Shown one piece after another: positions 34,261-43,525 of a stretch of 64,000 nt of DNA. Made by a program: the position numbers and the translations under genes. The DNA is from Peribacillus frigoritolerans (lineage in GTDB: Bacteria > Bacillota > Bacilli > Bacillales > DSM-1321). The stretch lies in the NCBI RefSeq assembly GCF_030676415.1, contig NZ_JAUUTW010000003.1, positions 62,001-126,000 on the forward strand, in the 5' to 3' direction. Numbering within the stretch: the first letter of the stretch is position 1; the number at the start of each line of letters is the position of its first letter. Below the pieces are notes generated by a model. It saw nothing but the letters and a program-made list of their open reading frames with translations, was not told the origin of the DNA and ran no database searches.

Positions 34261-34530
34261 AAAAAACTCGCCCCTGAAAATCAGGGACGAGTTTGTGCTC
34301 GCGTTACCACCCATATTCCGCACTTCAAAGAAGCTGCGGCACTCAGTCAACGTACGAATTCATACGTGATCCATTGTAACGGCGGAAACCCGTCAAAGCC
34401 TACTGCATTTTCAGCTTTGCATCTCAGAGATGATTTTCGGATAGGCCTTGGACATCGACTTCCACCACATGTCGACTCTCTGTGGAACAGGGTTCTCATC
34501 TTACTCTTTCTCTTCATAGATTTTATAATA
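34261..34530 (-). promoter_or_regulatory. T-box riboswitch upstream of brnQ (probably tRNA-Ile)
   Basis: On the minus strand, GGGTGGTAACGCG (34301-34312 region) is the T-box sequence that pairs with tRNA NCCA. It is followed by a terminator with CTCG-CCCCTG/CAGGGACGAG arms and a T-run (34261-34293). Stem I occupies about 34425-34520, with a GAAAATCA segment in which ATC (34434-34432) followed by A fits the specifier position. The codon call is tentative. Confidence 0.88.
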
Positions 34531-34733
34531 TAAAGATAATTTAGCAAATTCTGATTATGAAGTCAACATATTTTATCATTAATCCTTTTAAAGGAGCGGG
34601 AAATTAGTCCCAAGTTGGCGAAACTTCCTTTATTAAGAGTGTTTTTTGAAAAAGAATAGGATATTACTCCCTATTATCTTTCTAATCGCAACTATATTAT
34701 AATAGAAGGCAGAACACTAAAGGAGACAACAGT

Positions 34734-34907
34734 ATGTCTGAAAATAAAAAATTAAGCCTGGCGGATGCAGTCAAACAAAAACTGGCTCAAAAGCAAGCAG
34801 GATCAAGTAAAGATAAACTGGAAACAGGCGTTGTGAAGAAAACGAAACAGCTTAAAAGCCAGTTGACCAAAAAGCCGAATAACCAACGTAAGCGTACAGG
34901 GGTATAA
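34734..34907 (+). CDS. Small basic conserved protein
   Basis: A 57-residue lysine- and glutamine-rich protein (MSENKKLSLADAVKQKLAQKQ, ending NNQRKRTGV). The ribosome site AAAGGAGA precedes the ATG, and a TATAAT (34698-34703) lies 30 bases upstream as a likely -10. It is predicted to be helical and soluble with no named domain. Similar short basic proteins occur in Bacillus genomes, some being stress or spore proteins, but no function can be assigned. A terminator follows. Confidence 0.65.
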   Translation: MSENKKLSLADAVKQKLAQKQAGSSKDKLETGVVKKTKQLKSQLTKKPNNQRKRTGV

Positions 34908-34951
34908 TCCTAATTTGTCAAAGGACAACGACTGTTCGGAGCTTATCAGAG

Positions 34952-34988
34952 AGCAGTTACCTTTTATGAATGAGGGTACTGCTTTTTT
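34952..34988 (+). terminator. Rho-independent terminator after the small basic protein
   Basis: AGCAGTTACC and GGTACTGCT pair with one bulged T, followed by TTTTTT. Confidence 0.75.
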
Positions 34989-35402
34989 ATATGAACGCAA
35001 AAATGGGGATTTAGTAATGGACGAGGCAGAGTGATTTTTTTTTTTACCTTTTATATTTAGTTGAAGGGCTGGGCTTATGGTAATTTAGAGGTATGAAGAA
35101 TGGTTCGCTCACCACTATCTGATATGTGGTAAAACTAGAAAAAACCTATTTTCTCGAATATGGAAATGACATCTCTGTATCGGTTTATTAAAAACATTAC
35201 AGTTCCGTTTGTTTCTGTTTTAAAATTGTAAGAATGGTGACATGTTGTTACCATATTGTTTTGCTAAAATAATATTTTAAGGTTTTGTAAATGATTTTTT
35301 AACTAAAGGAACCTGTAAATTGAATGTTAGGTCTAATAGAGGGCTTATAGAATCAGTGATTATCCTTTAATTGAAAATATGAAATATATCGGGGGAATAA
35401 AG
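34989..35402. other. AT-rich intergenic region before the GTPase gene
   Basis: About 410 bases without a recognisable gene or RNA. It presumably carries the promoter of the GTPase gene; no convincing -35/-10 pair was identified by eye. Confidence 0.4.
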
Positions 35403-38144
35403 ATGGACGAACGGCTGATCGGAAAAAAATATTATGAAACGATGATTGAGGATACAAGGAAGCACCCCATTCAAGCTTTGGGTGAATTGTTTCTCGTGGA
35501 ACAAAAAAAGGAAAGAGCGGATTTAACCGCAATTCGATTTGCTCAAGGAGAAGTATATTTTCAGCATCATGACTATGAAGCAGCCATTTTTAAATGGGAA
35601 AACATAGAAGGGGAACTTGGTTCATGGGCGAAGAAAAACATCGCTGATGCTTATTTTGAACTGGAAATGTATTCAACCGCAGAGGATATCTATAAATCCG
35701 TCGATACGAATGAAGCGGTTTTGAAAACAGAGGTTCTTTTGCAACTTTTTTCCCTGTACATAGTGGAATCGAGAAATGACCTGGCTTCCAAAGTCGTGAA
35801 AGAAGCAGTCGAGTTTCAACCGGACTACCCGAATGTCACGGAAATCGCACGCGCCTTTTTTGAAGAACAAAAGGATTGGAACAGTGCGGTGGTATTAGCG
35901 GCGAATGAAAGTATCCGTACAGAATCAATGGGCTGGTTCGATGTGCTGAAGACGTATATCCAGCAGGGTGTTGCACAATCGATGGATCCGGATTATTTTT
36001 CAACTGTCCTTGGTTCGCTATACACACTCGACCAGGAACGTTTCGAAAAGGTGACGGTTGCCCTTTGGAAAAATTATAAATATACGGATTCTTATTTCGA
36101 ATGGCTAAGAGTGATTAATAACTTGATAGATACCATCGAATTAAACCATGCGGATGTATGGGATGAGCTTTCCGTCTATTACAGGGATGCATATGCAGGT
36201 CTGTTAGAAGGAACGCACCTAATCAAAGATTTAAGTCCTGTCGTGCCAAGGTTGCTGGAAAACTGGCTCAAAATCGCAGATGGGGAGCTCTCGCTGTTTG
36301 CGGCGGCATCCGCGTTGTCCTGGAATGAAATCTTCCCGGATACGATCAATGCGCTGGTCATTCAGGATGCAGAAAGCCTGCTTTCGAAATCGCCTAAATT
36401 GGGAGGCGGACTGGAAGCGGGAGAGAAACTGTTCAATTCCATTATCCAGTGGGCTGAAGATAATGATTTAAGGGTTGGCAATAAGCTTAAATGGATGGTA
36501 GAGGGGCTTAAGGATACCAGGAATTTCAATCTGCTTCTTGCAGGAAGTACAGGAAATGGCAAGACATCCTTTATTCAGTCAATCGTTGGCGAAAGCATTG
36601 CCGCTGAAGATCATTCGTCCCTAGTCAGTGTCAAAGACGGGGATGATTTGGAAATCCTTGAAATTACCGATACAGATAGCAAAGTTGTCGAGGAGCTAAC
36701 TGATTTGGATGAAACACGCCGCCAGCGCGGGACTATTGTCGATGTGACCATCATCAGTGACTACCTAAGAAATAATCATCTGCGATTACTGGATACACCG
36801 GGGTTCAATGGGGAAAAAAGCGTGGAATCCGATTTCCAAGCCTATTTACATGGCAGTGATGGCCTGATGTTCGTTCTTGACGCCCGGGCGCCTTTCACCG
36901 GCAGCGAACGGGATCTGTTATTGGAAATTCAAATGATGGCTCCGAAACTGCCGATTCATTTCCTATTAAATAAAATGGATACGATATACAGTGATCAGGT
37001 CGCAGTCCGGATGGAAGACGAAACATGGGATAAAGTGAATGCATATTTCCCGAATGCGAAAGTATTCGCTTTCTCAAAACATTATGACAGCAGGCAGCAA
37101 TTGAAGGACCTTTCAGCCTTCCTTCAATCGAATTATCAAGATGATAATTGGAAGGAAAGAAGATCTGAAAAAATCCTGGCATTCATTCGTAAAACTTTAT
37201 CTTATCTATTAGAAAAACGGGCAGCCAATGAGCGGAAATGCGAGCATTCCATCTCTTGGAATGAACAGATGGAAGTCAAACTGAATGGGGCGGTCAATCA
37301 ACTGGCTGATTTGGAAAAAGAAAAAAGTGAAAATATCATAAGGTCATATCGTTCGCTTAAGGACGAAGTGAAAAATCAGCTTTATTCAAAAATTCCTGAA
37401 TTACTGAGGGATTGCTCTAAATCGTTAACGGAAAGCAGTGATTTCAGTCAGGTCCATGTACAGTTAAACCAGGAAATGAATGAGCGGATTCAAAACTTCA
37501 TTTCTGACAAGATCATGCCTCAATATTACCGTTCTCTTCAAGATTGGATTGCCAGTTCCCAAATGGAGTTCTCACAAAGCCAGCAGTTTATGGATGAGAT
37601 GAGTGCCGGATTCAATGAATTATACAAAGAAGAACGGATTACGCTGGCAGGTGACTTCAGGGTATTGGATGACTGGCGCCGTGATGCCGACCGGATGACA
37701 AGCAGTATCCGCATCGAAAACGTTAATATCCTTTTGCGCAGGACTCCATCACAATTGCTGCTTAAAGGAGCAGGGAAGCTGTTTGGGGCGATACCGCAAA
37801 ATAAAGCCAATATGTACAATCGTTATAAGAAATACCTGGAAAGTGAAGATTACCTGGATGTTGCCGAAATGATCACGGAACGTTTCCTTACCCAATTTGG
37901 ATTGTTTGAAAAATCTTTGGATCGGGACATCTCACTTTTCTATCGCAGTTCATTTGCCTTACTTCAAAAAACGATAGAGCAAACGCAGACTGAAATAAAA
38001 GACTACCAGGCTGCATTGGAGCATATGAAAGAAAATCCGGAAGTTTACCGTGACCCGATCACTTTGTTCGAAGTGAAATTAAGGCAGTTGGAGAGGCTTG
38101 AAAAAATCGAGAAAAAGCGTCTAGCCCAGCTTCAAAGAAAATGA
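35403..38144 (+). CDS. TPR-containing dynamin-like GTPase
   Basis: A 913-residue protein. The ATG at 35403 (MDERLIGKKYYE) has GGGGGA upstream; the earlier in-frame ATG at 35379 has no site. Residues ~20-200 form TPR-like helical pairs (AIRFAQGEVYFQHHDYEAAIF and similar). The GTPase domain has the P-loop GSTGNGKT (381-388), DTPG at 464-467 and NKMD at 523-526. A long helical region with coiled-coil character (~600-913) follows. The order GTPase-helical stalk is dynamin-like; bacterial members bind or remodel membranes. It stands alone and lacks an obvious membrane anchor, so a stress or defence role is possible but unproven. Confidence 0.8.
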   Translation: MDERLIGKKYYETMIEDTRKHPIQALGELFLVEQKKERADLTAIRFAQGEVYFQHHDYEAAIFKWENIEGELGSWAKKNIADAYFELEMYSTAEDIYKSVDTNEAVLKTEVLLQLFSLYIVESRNDLASKVVKEAVEFQPDYPNVTEIARAFFEEQKDWNSAVVLAANESIRTESMGWFDVLKTYIQQGVAQSMDPDYFSTVLGSLYTLDQERFEKVTVALWKNYKYTDSYFEWLRVINNLIDTIELNHADVWDELSVYYRDAYAGLLEGTHLIKDLSPVVPRLLENWLKIADGELSLFAAASALSWNEIFPDTINALVIQDAESLLSKSPKLGGGLEAGEKLFNSIIQWAEDNDLRVGNKLKWMVEGLKDTRNFNLLLAGSTGNGKTSFIQSIVGESIAAEDHSSLVSVKDGDDLEILEITDTDSKVVEELTDLDETRRQRGTIVDVTIISDYLRNNHLRLLDTPGFNGEKSVESDFQAYLHGSDGLMFVLDARAPFTGSERDLLLEIQMMAPKLPIHFLLNKMDTIYSDQVAVRMEDETWDKVNAYFPNAKVFAFSKHYDSRQQLKDLSAFLQSNYQDDNWKERRSEKILAFIRKTLSYLLEKRAANERKCEHSISWNEQMEVKLNGAVNQLADLEKEKSENIIRSYRSLKDEVKNQLYSKIPELLRDCSKSLTESSDFSQVHVQLNQEMNERIQNFISDKIMPQYYRSLQDWIASSQMEFSQSQQFMDEMSAGFNELYKEERITLAGDFRVLDDWRRDADRMTSSIRIENVNILLRRTPSQLLLKGAGKLFGAIPQNKANMYNRYKKYLESEDYLDVAEMITERFLTQFGLFEKSLDRDISLFYRSSFALLQKTIEQTQTEIKDYQAALEHMKENPEVYRDPITLFEVKLRQLERLEKIEKKRLAQLQRK

Positions 38145-38235
38145 AAAATGACAGGGAACATTCCAAATATTCGAAAATCTATTGACTTTACAACTATATC
38201 CCTATAAAGTGATAATTACGAAAACGTAACACAAT

Positions 38236-38350
38236 ATATCTCTTATCAAGAGTGGCGGAGGGACTGGCCCTAAGATGCCCAGCAACCGTTCCATTAGGAA
38301 TTGGTGCTAAATCCTGCAAAACAGAAATGTTTTGACAGATAAGAGAGGGA
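38236..38350 (+). promoter_or_regulatory. SAM-I (S-box) riboswitch
   Basis: P1 is CTCTTATC (38240-38247) with GATAAGAG (38338-38345). The conserved core AGAGTGGCGGAGGGACTGGCCC, GCCCAGCAACC and GGTGCTAAATCCTGCA are all present in order. SAM binding stabilises P1 and lets the downstream terminator form. Confidence 0.95.
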
Positions 38351-38372
38351 CAAGTCTGCAAAACAGCCGATT

Positions 38373-38405
38373 AAACCTCTCTATAATTAGAGAGGTTTTT
38401 ATTTT
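38373..38405 (+). terminator. Terminator of the S-box leader
   Basis: AAACCTCTCT and AGAGAGGTTT form a perfect hairpin followed by TTTTTATTTT. The left arm can alternatively pair with the AGAGAGGG of the P1 3' side, giving the antiterminator. Confidence 0.88.
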
Positions 38406-38461
38406 GGGATTTACACCAACTTAACAGATAAGACTAATAAGAAAATATGGAGGGAAACAAG

Positions 38462-39574
38462 ATGAGAAGGTCTATTAAAGGGATATTCATTTCAGCCATC
38501 GCTTCGGCTTTGCTTTTAACGGGTTGCTCTACTGGGCAGAGTTCCACAGAATCGAAGAAAGAAGAAAAAGTATCATTTGAAAATGTCCCGGAAAGATTTG
38601 CTGATGGGGATGGAGCCAAGATCAAAGTGATCCGTAAAATTGGCGGTGATGATCATACGGCCCAATACCTGGCGGGGGCGAAAGAAGAAGGAGAAGCGCT
38701 GGGGTTTCAAGTGGATACGTATACAGCCAATGGTGATACGGCTAAATTCCATGATGCGATAGCGCAAGCTTTGGAGGAAGATTACGACGGCTATATCATT
38801 TCCCATGGTGATGATGCAGCAACTGTGAATGACGTTCAAAAGTTGGTTGATGCAGGCAAAAGCGTTGTCACATTCGATTCAATAAGCGATCTATCTAAAA
38901 TAGAGGGCGTGACATTAACTTCTCAGGATGATGAAGCATTGGCCACACTAGCTTTTGATAAACTGATAAAAGAACAGAAAGGTGAAGCGGCAATTGCATA
39001 TCTTTGGGTGGACGGTTTTCCTCCAATGGTAAGAAGAAATGCAGTCTATCAGGAAAAATTAAAAGAAAATCCCGGGATTAAAGAAGTCGAAAGATTCGGA
39101 GTGGCATCTGCTGATACTTCGGTTCAGACACAAAATGCTGTAGCCGCAATGCTGAATAAATACCCTAAAGGTAAATTGGATGCCATTTTCGCAACATGGG
39201 ATGCCTTTGCTATCGGTGCAGCCCGGGCGATTAAAGAAGCGGGCCGCGATGAAGTGAAGATATATGGAATAGATGTATCGAATGCAGATCTCCAGGAAAT
39301 CCAATCAGCCGATAGCTCTTGGTCCTACACAGCAGCAGTCGATCCCAAGTTGATCGGTGCAGTGAATATGAGGATATTGGCTAAAAAATTAGCGGGCGAA
39401 GAAACGCCGCAAACCTATGACTTGGAGGCATCACTTATTTCACAACAGCAAATCCAAGCTTCAAAAGAAGCGGTAAACATGGCAAATCTGTCTGGTATAG
39501 TCGATGGTTGGGGTGTATCGACGGAATTTGAAGAAGATTGGATGAAAGTTTTGAAAGACCATTATAAAAAGTAA
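38462..39574 (+). CDS. Ribose-type ABC transporter binding lipoprotein (S-box regulated)
   Basis: A 370-residue periplasmic-binding-like lipoprotein of the type I sugar family. MRRSIKGIF leads into the lipobox LTGC at about residues 22-25. The ATG at 38462 has GGAGGGAAA upstream. Domain features include GYIISHGDDAATVNDVQKLVDAG and a second lobe ATWDAFAIGAARAIKEAG. Control by a SAM riboswitch points to a sulfur-metabolism substrate; a methylthioribose-like sugar is a good candidate because the fold is ribose-type, but this is inference. A hairpin separates it from the ATPase gene. Confidence 0.88.
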   Translation: MRRSIKGIFISAIASALLLTGCSTGQSSTESKKEEKVSFENVPERFADGDGAKIKVIRKIGGDDHTAQYLAGAKEEGEALGFQVDTYTANGDTAKFHDAIAQALEEDYDGYIISHGDDAATVNDVQKLVDAGKSVVTFDSISDLSKIEGVTLTSQDDEALATLAFDKLIKEQKGEAAIAYLWVDGFPPMVRRNAVYQEKLKENPGIKEVERFGVASADTSVQTQNAVAAMLNKYPKGKLDAIFATWDAFAIGAARAIKEAGRDEVKIYGIDVSNADLQEIQSADSSWSYTAAVDPKLIGAVNMRILAKKLAGEETPQTYDLEASLISQQQIQASKEAVNMANLSGIVDGWGVSTEFEEDWMKVLKDHYKK

Positions 39575-39578
39575 AAAG

Positions 39579-39610
39579 AGACACTCTCTTTCCAGTGAAG
39601 GGAGTGTCTG
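39579..39610 (+). other. Intercistronic hairpin after the binding-protein gene
   Basis: AGACACTCTC and GGGAGTGTCT pair (one wobble) with a short loop and no long T-run. It probably tunes the ratio of binding protein to membrane components. Confidence 0.55.
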
Positions 39611-39630
39611 TTCAATAAGGGGGAATGGAC

Positions 39631-41133
39631 ATGGGCACGCAACTAGAAATGAAGAAGATTTCGATTGAATTTCCGGGGGTGAAGGCGCTGAGTGAAGTTG
39701 ATTTTTCCGTACAATCAGGGACAGCCCACGCATTGGTCGGTGCAAACGGAGCAGGGAAATCGACGTTAATGAAAGTTTTATCGGGAGCCCATGTTCATTA
39801 TTCAGGTGACATTTTTATTGATGGGATGAAGCGGGATATCCGTTCGCCAAAAGCGGCTCAGGAACAAGGCATTCAAATTGTTTATCAGGAAGTGGATACT
39901 GCCCTCATCCCTTATTTAACGGTTGGGGAAAATGTAATGTTGAATGATATGGTCCAAAACATGGGGAAAAAGCAGAGGGTCCAATGGAAAAAGCTGCACA
40001 AACAAGCCTCTTATATTCTTGAAGATATGAAAATTCGTGTCCCTTCGAAAAAGCTGGTAAGAGACCTTACCTTGGCTGAAAAACAGATGGTCCTGATAGC
40101 AAGAGCCGTATCGACAGAATGCAAATTCCTGATTCTCGACGAGCCAACTGCTCCGTTAAGCCATACGGAGACGACAGAACTTTTTCGAATTGTAAATGAA
40201 TTAAAGCAAAAAGGCGTGGGAATCATTTTCATTTCACATCGTCTGCCCGAGATCTTTGAAATCTGTGAGGAAATTACGATCATGAGGAATGGGGAGCGTG
40301 TCATTTGTCGAAAAAAGGATGACATAACCCGTACCGAAGTCGTGGAGAACATGCTCGGGAAAACCTTGGATGAACAGTTTCCTGAAGTGAATACTTCGAT
40401 TGGAGATGTAATTCTGGAAGTGAACGGATTGTCAGATGCCGAGAAAGTTAAAAATGTCAGTCTGAATATTAAAGCAGGCGAGATAATCGGCTTGGTAGGT
40501 TTGGTCGGGGCTGGGAAAACGGAGCTGTGTAAAACCCTTTTCGGTCATACTTCAATCACAGCGGGGGAAGTCATCCTGAATGGTCGAAAGCTTTCTTTGA
40601 AATCACCGCACGAAGCAGTAAAAAGCGGTCTGGCACTTGTACCTGAGGAGCGCAGGAAAGAAGGGGTCCTAGTTCAGGAATCAGTCTCGGCGAACTTGAC
40701 TGCAGCCAGTCTCGGCAAATTCTGCAAGACATTCAGCTTCGTGGATCGTAAGGCGGAAAAGGAAAAAGCGAAGGAAATGATCGCAAGTCTCGGTATTAAA
40801 ACTCCCTCAGGGGAAGTGAATGTCGAAAACCTTTCAGGTGGTAACCAGCAAAAAGTTGCCATCGGAAAATGGCTTATGGCTGATGCGGATGTATACATAT
40901 TCGATGAACCAACGAAAGGGGTCGATGTTGGAGCCAAGAAGGATATATTCGAATTGATTGCAAAGCTTGCAAGGAATGGAAAAGCGATCATTTATGCATC
41001 ATCCGAGCTTTCTGAAATCATGGGCATTACCAACCGGACCTATGTGTTATATGACGGGAGCACTGTCATTGAATTAGAAACAAGCAAAACGAATGAAGAA
41101 GAACTATTATTCTATTCAACAGGAGGAAAATAG
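39631..41133 (+). CDS. Ribose-type ABC transporter ATPase (RbsA-like)
   Basis: A 500-residue protein with two fused ATP-binding domains. First P-loop GANGAGKST (~residues 38-46), second GLVGAGKTE near residue 290. The first signature is degenerate (LTLAEKQMV) while the second is canonical (LSGGNQQKVAIGKW), as in RbsA/MglA. Walker B segments are FLILDEPTAPLS and VYIFDEPTKGVDVG. The ATG at 39631 is well spaced from AAGGGGG; the ATG six bases earlier is too close. It powers import with the next permease. Confidence 0.9.
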   Translation: MGTQLEMKKISIEFPGVKALSEVDFSVQSGTAHALVGANGAGKSTLMKVLSGAHVHYSGDIFIDGMKRDIRSPKAAQEQGIQIVYQEVDTALIPYLTVGENVMLNDMVQNMGKKQRVQWKKLHKQASYILEDMKIRVPSKKLVRDLTLAEKQMVLIARAVSTECKFLILDEPTAPLSHTETTELFRIVNELKQKGVGIIFISHRLPEIFEICEEITIMRNGERVICRKKDDITRTEVVENMLGKTLDEQFPEVNTSIGDVILEVNGLSDAEKVKNVSLNIKAGEIIGLVGLVGAGKTELCKTLFGHTSITAGEVILNGRKLSLKSPHEAVKSGLALVPEERRKEGVLVQESVSANLTAASLGKFCKTFSFVDRKAEKEKAKEMIASLGIKTPSGEVNVENLSGGNQQKVAIGKWLMADADVYIFDEPTKGVDVGAKKDIFELIAKLARNGKAIIYASSELSEIMGITNRTYVLYDGSTVIELETSKTNEEELLFYSTGGK

Positions 41134-41134
41134 G

Positions 41135-42139
41135 ATGAGCATACCCATTCCTGTTACACAGACAGCGAAAACGAAGAAAAAGGTGGAACTATTCGACTTT
41201 TTCTATAAATACGGCACAATATTGACGATTATCATTCTGATTGGAATTTTTGCCGTGTCCAATCCATCTTTCATTCAAACTACGAATCTGGTCAACATCC
41301 TGCGTTCCATTTCAATCGTGACCATCATTGCAATCGGCATTACGATATCCCTGACCGTGGATGGCTTCGACCTTTCCGTCGGCTCTGTCGCATCATTGGC
41401 CAATGCCGTCGTCATCTCGATGTTTGTCTGGTTTTCACAGGATACATTTATCGCCATATTAGCTGCAATCGGTGCCTCACTTGTCGTAGGGGCTTTGAAT
41501 TCATTCATGATCGTTAAATTGAGAATTCCAGACATGCTGATGACATTGGCTACCATGTTCATTATCCAGGGAATTGCCCTTACCTATACAAAAGGGGCAA
41601 CGGTTTCGCAAAATATGGTCATGCCCGACGGTACGTTCGCAACAGGACTGATCAGCCCGTTTTTCGCCAAAATTGGCCAGGTACCATGGATAATCCTGAT
41701 CATGGCCGTCATTGTAATAGCGACCCATATCTTTTTGACTTATACGAAGCACGGTCGTTATATGTACATTATTGGGGGGAATAAGGAAGCGGCGAGACTT
41801 TCCGGGATATCGGTTAATAAATACAAAATCCTTGCCTATCTGCTTTCAGCTCTATTTGCTGCAATCGGGGGGATTGTCCTTGCTTCAAGGGTCATGACAT
41901 CGGAAATCAATTCAGGGTCCCCCTATTTAATGGATGCCGTCGCGGCAGCCTTCATTGGTTCCTCCGTTTTAGGAGCGGGAAAACCGAATGCCTTTGGAAC
42001 CTTTGTCGGTGCAGTCCTGATTGGAATCCTTCAAAATGGGCTGATCATGATGTCCGTTCCGTATTATGCGATGGATATCGTCAAAGGAACAGTGCTGGCC
42101 CTTGCGCTCGCTGTAACCTATTACAAACAAAAACACTAA
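41135..42139 (+). CDS. Ribose-type ABC transporter permease (RbsC-like)
   Basis: A 334-residue membrane protein with eight to ten segments. AGGAGGAAAATAGG precedes the ATG at 41135, one base after the ATPase stop; the longer frame from 41093 overlaps the ATPase and is rejected. Family motifs include ITISLTVDGFDLSVGSVASLAN and YIIGGNKEAARLSGI. The last ~120 codons (41771 onward) are duplicated at 43866-44234. It should form the channel of the SAM-riboswitch-controlled importer. Confidence 0.9.
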   Translation: MSIPIPVTQTAKTKKKVELFDFFYKYGTILTIIILIGIFAVSNPSFIQTTNLVNILRSISIVTIIAIGITISLTVDGFDLSVGSVASLANAVVISMFVWFSQDTFIAILAAIGASLVVGALNSFMIVKLRIPDMLMTLATMFIIQGIALTYTKGATVSQNMVMPDGTFATGLISPFFAKIGQVPWIILIMAVIVIATHIFLTYTKHGRYMYIIGGNKEAARLSGISVNKYKILAYLLSALFAAIGGIVLASRVMTSEINSGSPYLMDAVAAAFIGSSVLGAGKPNAFGTFVGAVLIGILQNGLIMMSVPYYAMDIVKGTVLALALAVTYYKQKH

Positions 42140-42179
42140 AATGAATCCATTACGTTACTATACAGAAATCCAAAATTAT

Positions 42180-42220
42180 GGAAAAAATCCTGTTGGATAT
42201 ACAACAGGATTTTTCCTTTT
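42180..42220 (+). terminator. Rho-independent terminator of the S-box transporter operon
   Basis: AAAAATCCTGTTG and CAACAGGATTTTT form a perfect hairpin with a six-base loop, followed by CCTTTT. Confidence 0.8.
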
Positions 42221-42412
42221 AAAAAAGGGACGGGTTATGGATATAAATTATCTCCATTTTTAATTAATAATATTTATTAACGCTAATATGGGGTAGCCAC
42301 GATAGCGAAATTTTAGAGGAAATTTACTTTACCTTTCAATAAAATTGATAATGATCTATTGTAAAGTATGAACATTCAAATCCTATACTTAACCAAAGGA
42401 GAGTGTAAACTT

Positions 42413-42772
42413 ATGCGCGAAACCTGTGTTCCGACTGGCGTGAAACCAAAAGACACTGGCTTTGGATATACGTTGTCCTTAATAGGCGGCAAATATAAAA
42501 TGATCATTATGTATTGGCTGTCTGAAAATAAGGTTATGCGGCATAATCAGCTGAAGCGGAGTATCGGCACCATTTCCTTTAAAACGCTAAGCATCATGTT
42601 AAAGGAGCTGGAGGCAGACGGTCTTATCATACGCAAGGAATTTCCCCAAATACCTCCAAAAGTAGAATATTCATTATCTGAACGTGGTCTATCTCTCATT
42701 CCATTGTTAAATATGATGTGCGAGTGGGGAGAGAAAAACAGTTTGCCAGCTCAGGAGACTGTACAGCCGTAG
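42413..42772 (+). CDS. HxlR-family regulator 1
   Basis: A 119-residue winged-helix regulator. SLIGGKYKMIIMYWLSE, then FKTLSIMLKELEADGLI, PPKVEYSLSERGLSLIPLL and MCEWG are standard HxlR motifs. A cysteine at residue 5 (MRETCVP) is at the place used for redox or electrophile sensing in YodB/HypR-type members. AAAGGAGAGTG precedes the ATG at 42413. Imperfectly placed inverted TACTTTAC and GTAAAGTA (42325 and 42361) flank its promoter region. The convergent reductase gene at 42845 is a likely target. Confidence 0.88.
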   Translation: MRETCVPTGVKPKDTGFGYTLSLIGGKYKMIIMYWLSENKVMRHNQLKRSIGTISFKTLSIMLKELEADGLIIRKEFPQIPPKVEYSLSERGLSLIPLLNMMCEWGEKNSLPAQETVQP

Positions 42773-42844
42773 GTGTAGCTATTTTGATTAAATCAAAAGA
42801 AGTGTTTCCCTAACAAGGAAATACTTCTTTGATGAAACTGCCTA

Positions 42845-43375
42845 TTAGAGGTTGTCGACAAAATTTAAATAATCTTGTGCGCTTTTTTCCAATTCACTTG
42901 CGGACGGCTCATTTTCAGCACCATAAAACGCAAAGAATGAACGATAATCTGCATTACAGTATAGGAAGGTAGTTTCAAAGGGAGATAATAAATGTTCAAG
43001 TGTATAGCGATATCTTCCCTCTTCACTATAATCCTCTTTGTTAATTCCGGCAGATACAGCTAAAGCAGCTTTGCGATTCTTTAATTTATCGCCTCCATTT
43101 GAACCATAAGCCCAACCATAAGTAAAAACATCGTCAAGCCATCTTTTTAGGAGAGGCGGACAATTAAACCAATAAAAAGGGAACTGTAAAACAAGATTAC
43201 TATGCGATTCGATTAATTGCTGTTCTTTTTCCGCATTAATGTTTCCGTCAGGGTAAACCTTATACAATTCGTGTACTGTATACTTTTCCGGATATTTCCT
43301 TAGCGCTTCTACCCATCGCTTATTTATGACGGATGTTTCTAGACTTGGGTGTGATACGATAACAAGAGTTTTCAA
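42845..43375 (-). CDS. NAD(P)H-quinone oxidoreductase, flavodoxin fold (YwrO/KefF-like)
   Basis: A 176-residue flavoprotein. MKTLVIVSHPSLETSVINKRW binds the FMN/FAD phosphate, and LVLQFPFYWFNCPPLLKRWLDDVF with YGWAYG is the conserved family core. Enzymes of this type reduce quinones by two electrons and are often controlled by HxlR regulators sensing quinones or aldehydes. An HxlR gene lies convergently downstream and a PadR gene is divergent upstream. Codon use is AT-rich. Confidence 0.88.
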   Translation of the reverse strand: MKTLVIVSHPSLETSVINKRWVEALRKYPEKYTVHELYKVYPDGNINAEKEQQLIESHSNLVLQFPFYWFNCPPLLKRWLDDVFTYGWAYGSNGGDKLKNRKAALAVSAGINKEDYSEEGRYRYTLEHLLSPFETTFLYCNADYRSFFAFYGAENEPSASELEKSAQDYLNFVDNL

Positions 43376-43525
43376 AGATTTCTCCTCCTTAATTTTTATT
43401 TATTTTAAGTATAAAGTGCACTCTGCAAGTACGTAAGTATGCACTTTTAGTATAGGTACTTACCTAAAGGAGAGTGTAATTCAGGTATAACTAAAAAAAC
43501 GGTTAGTTGAATTTGTAATTATTAA

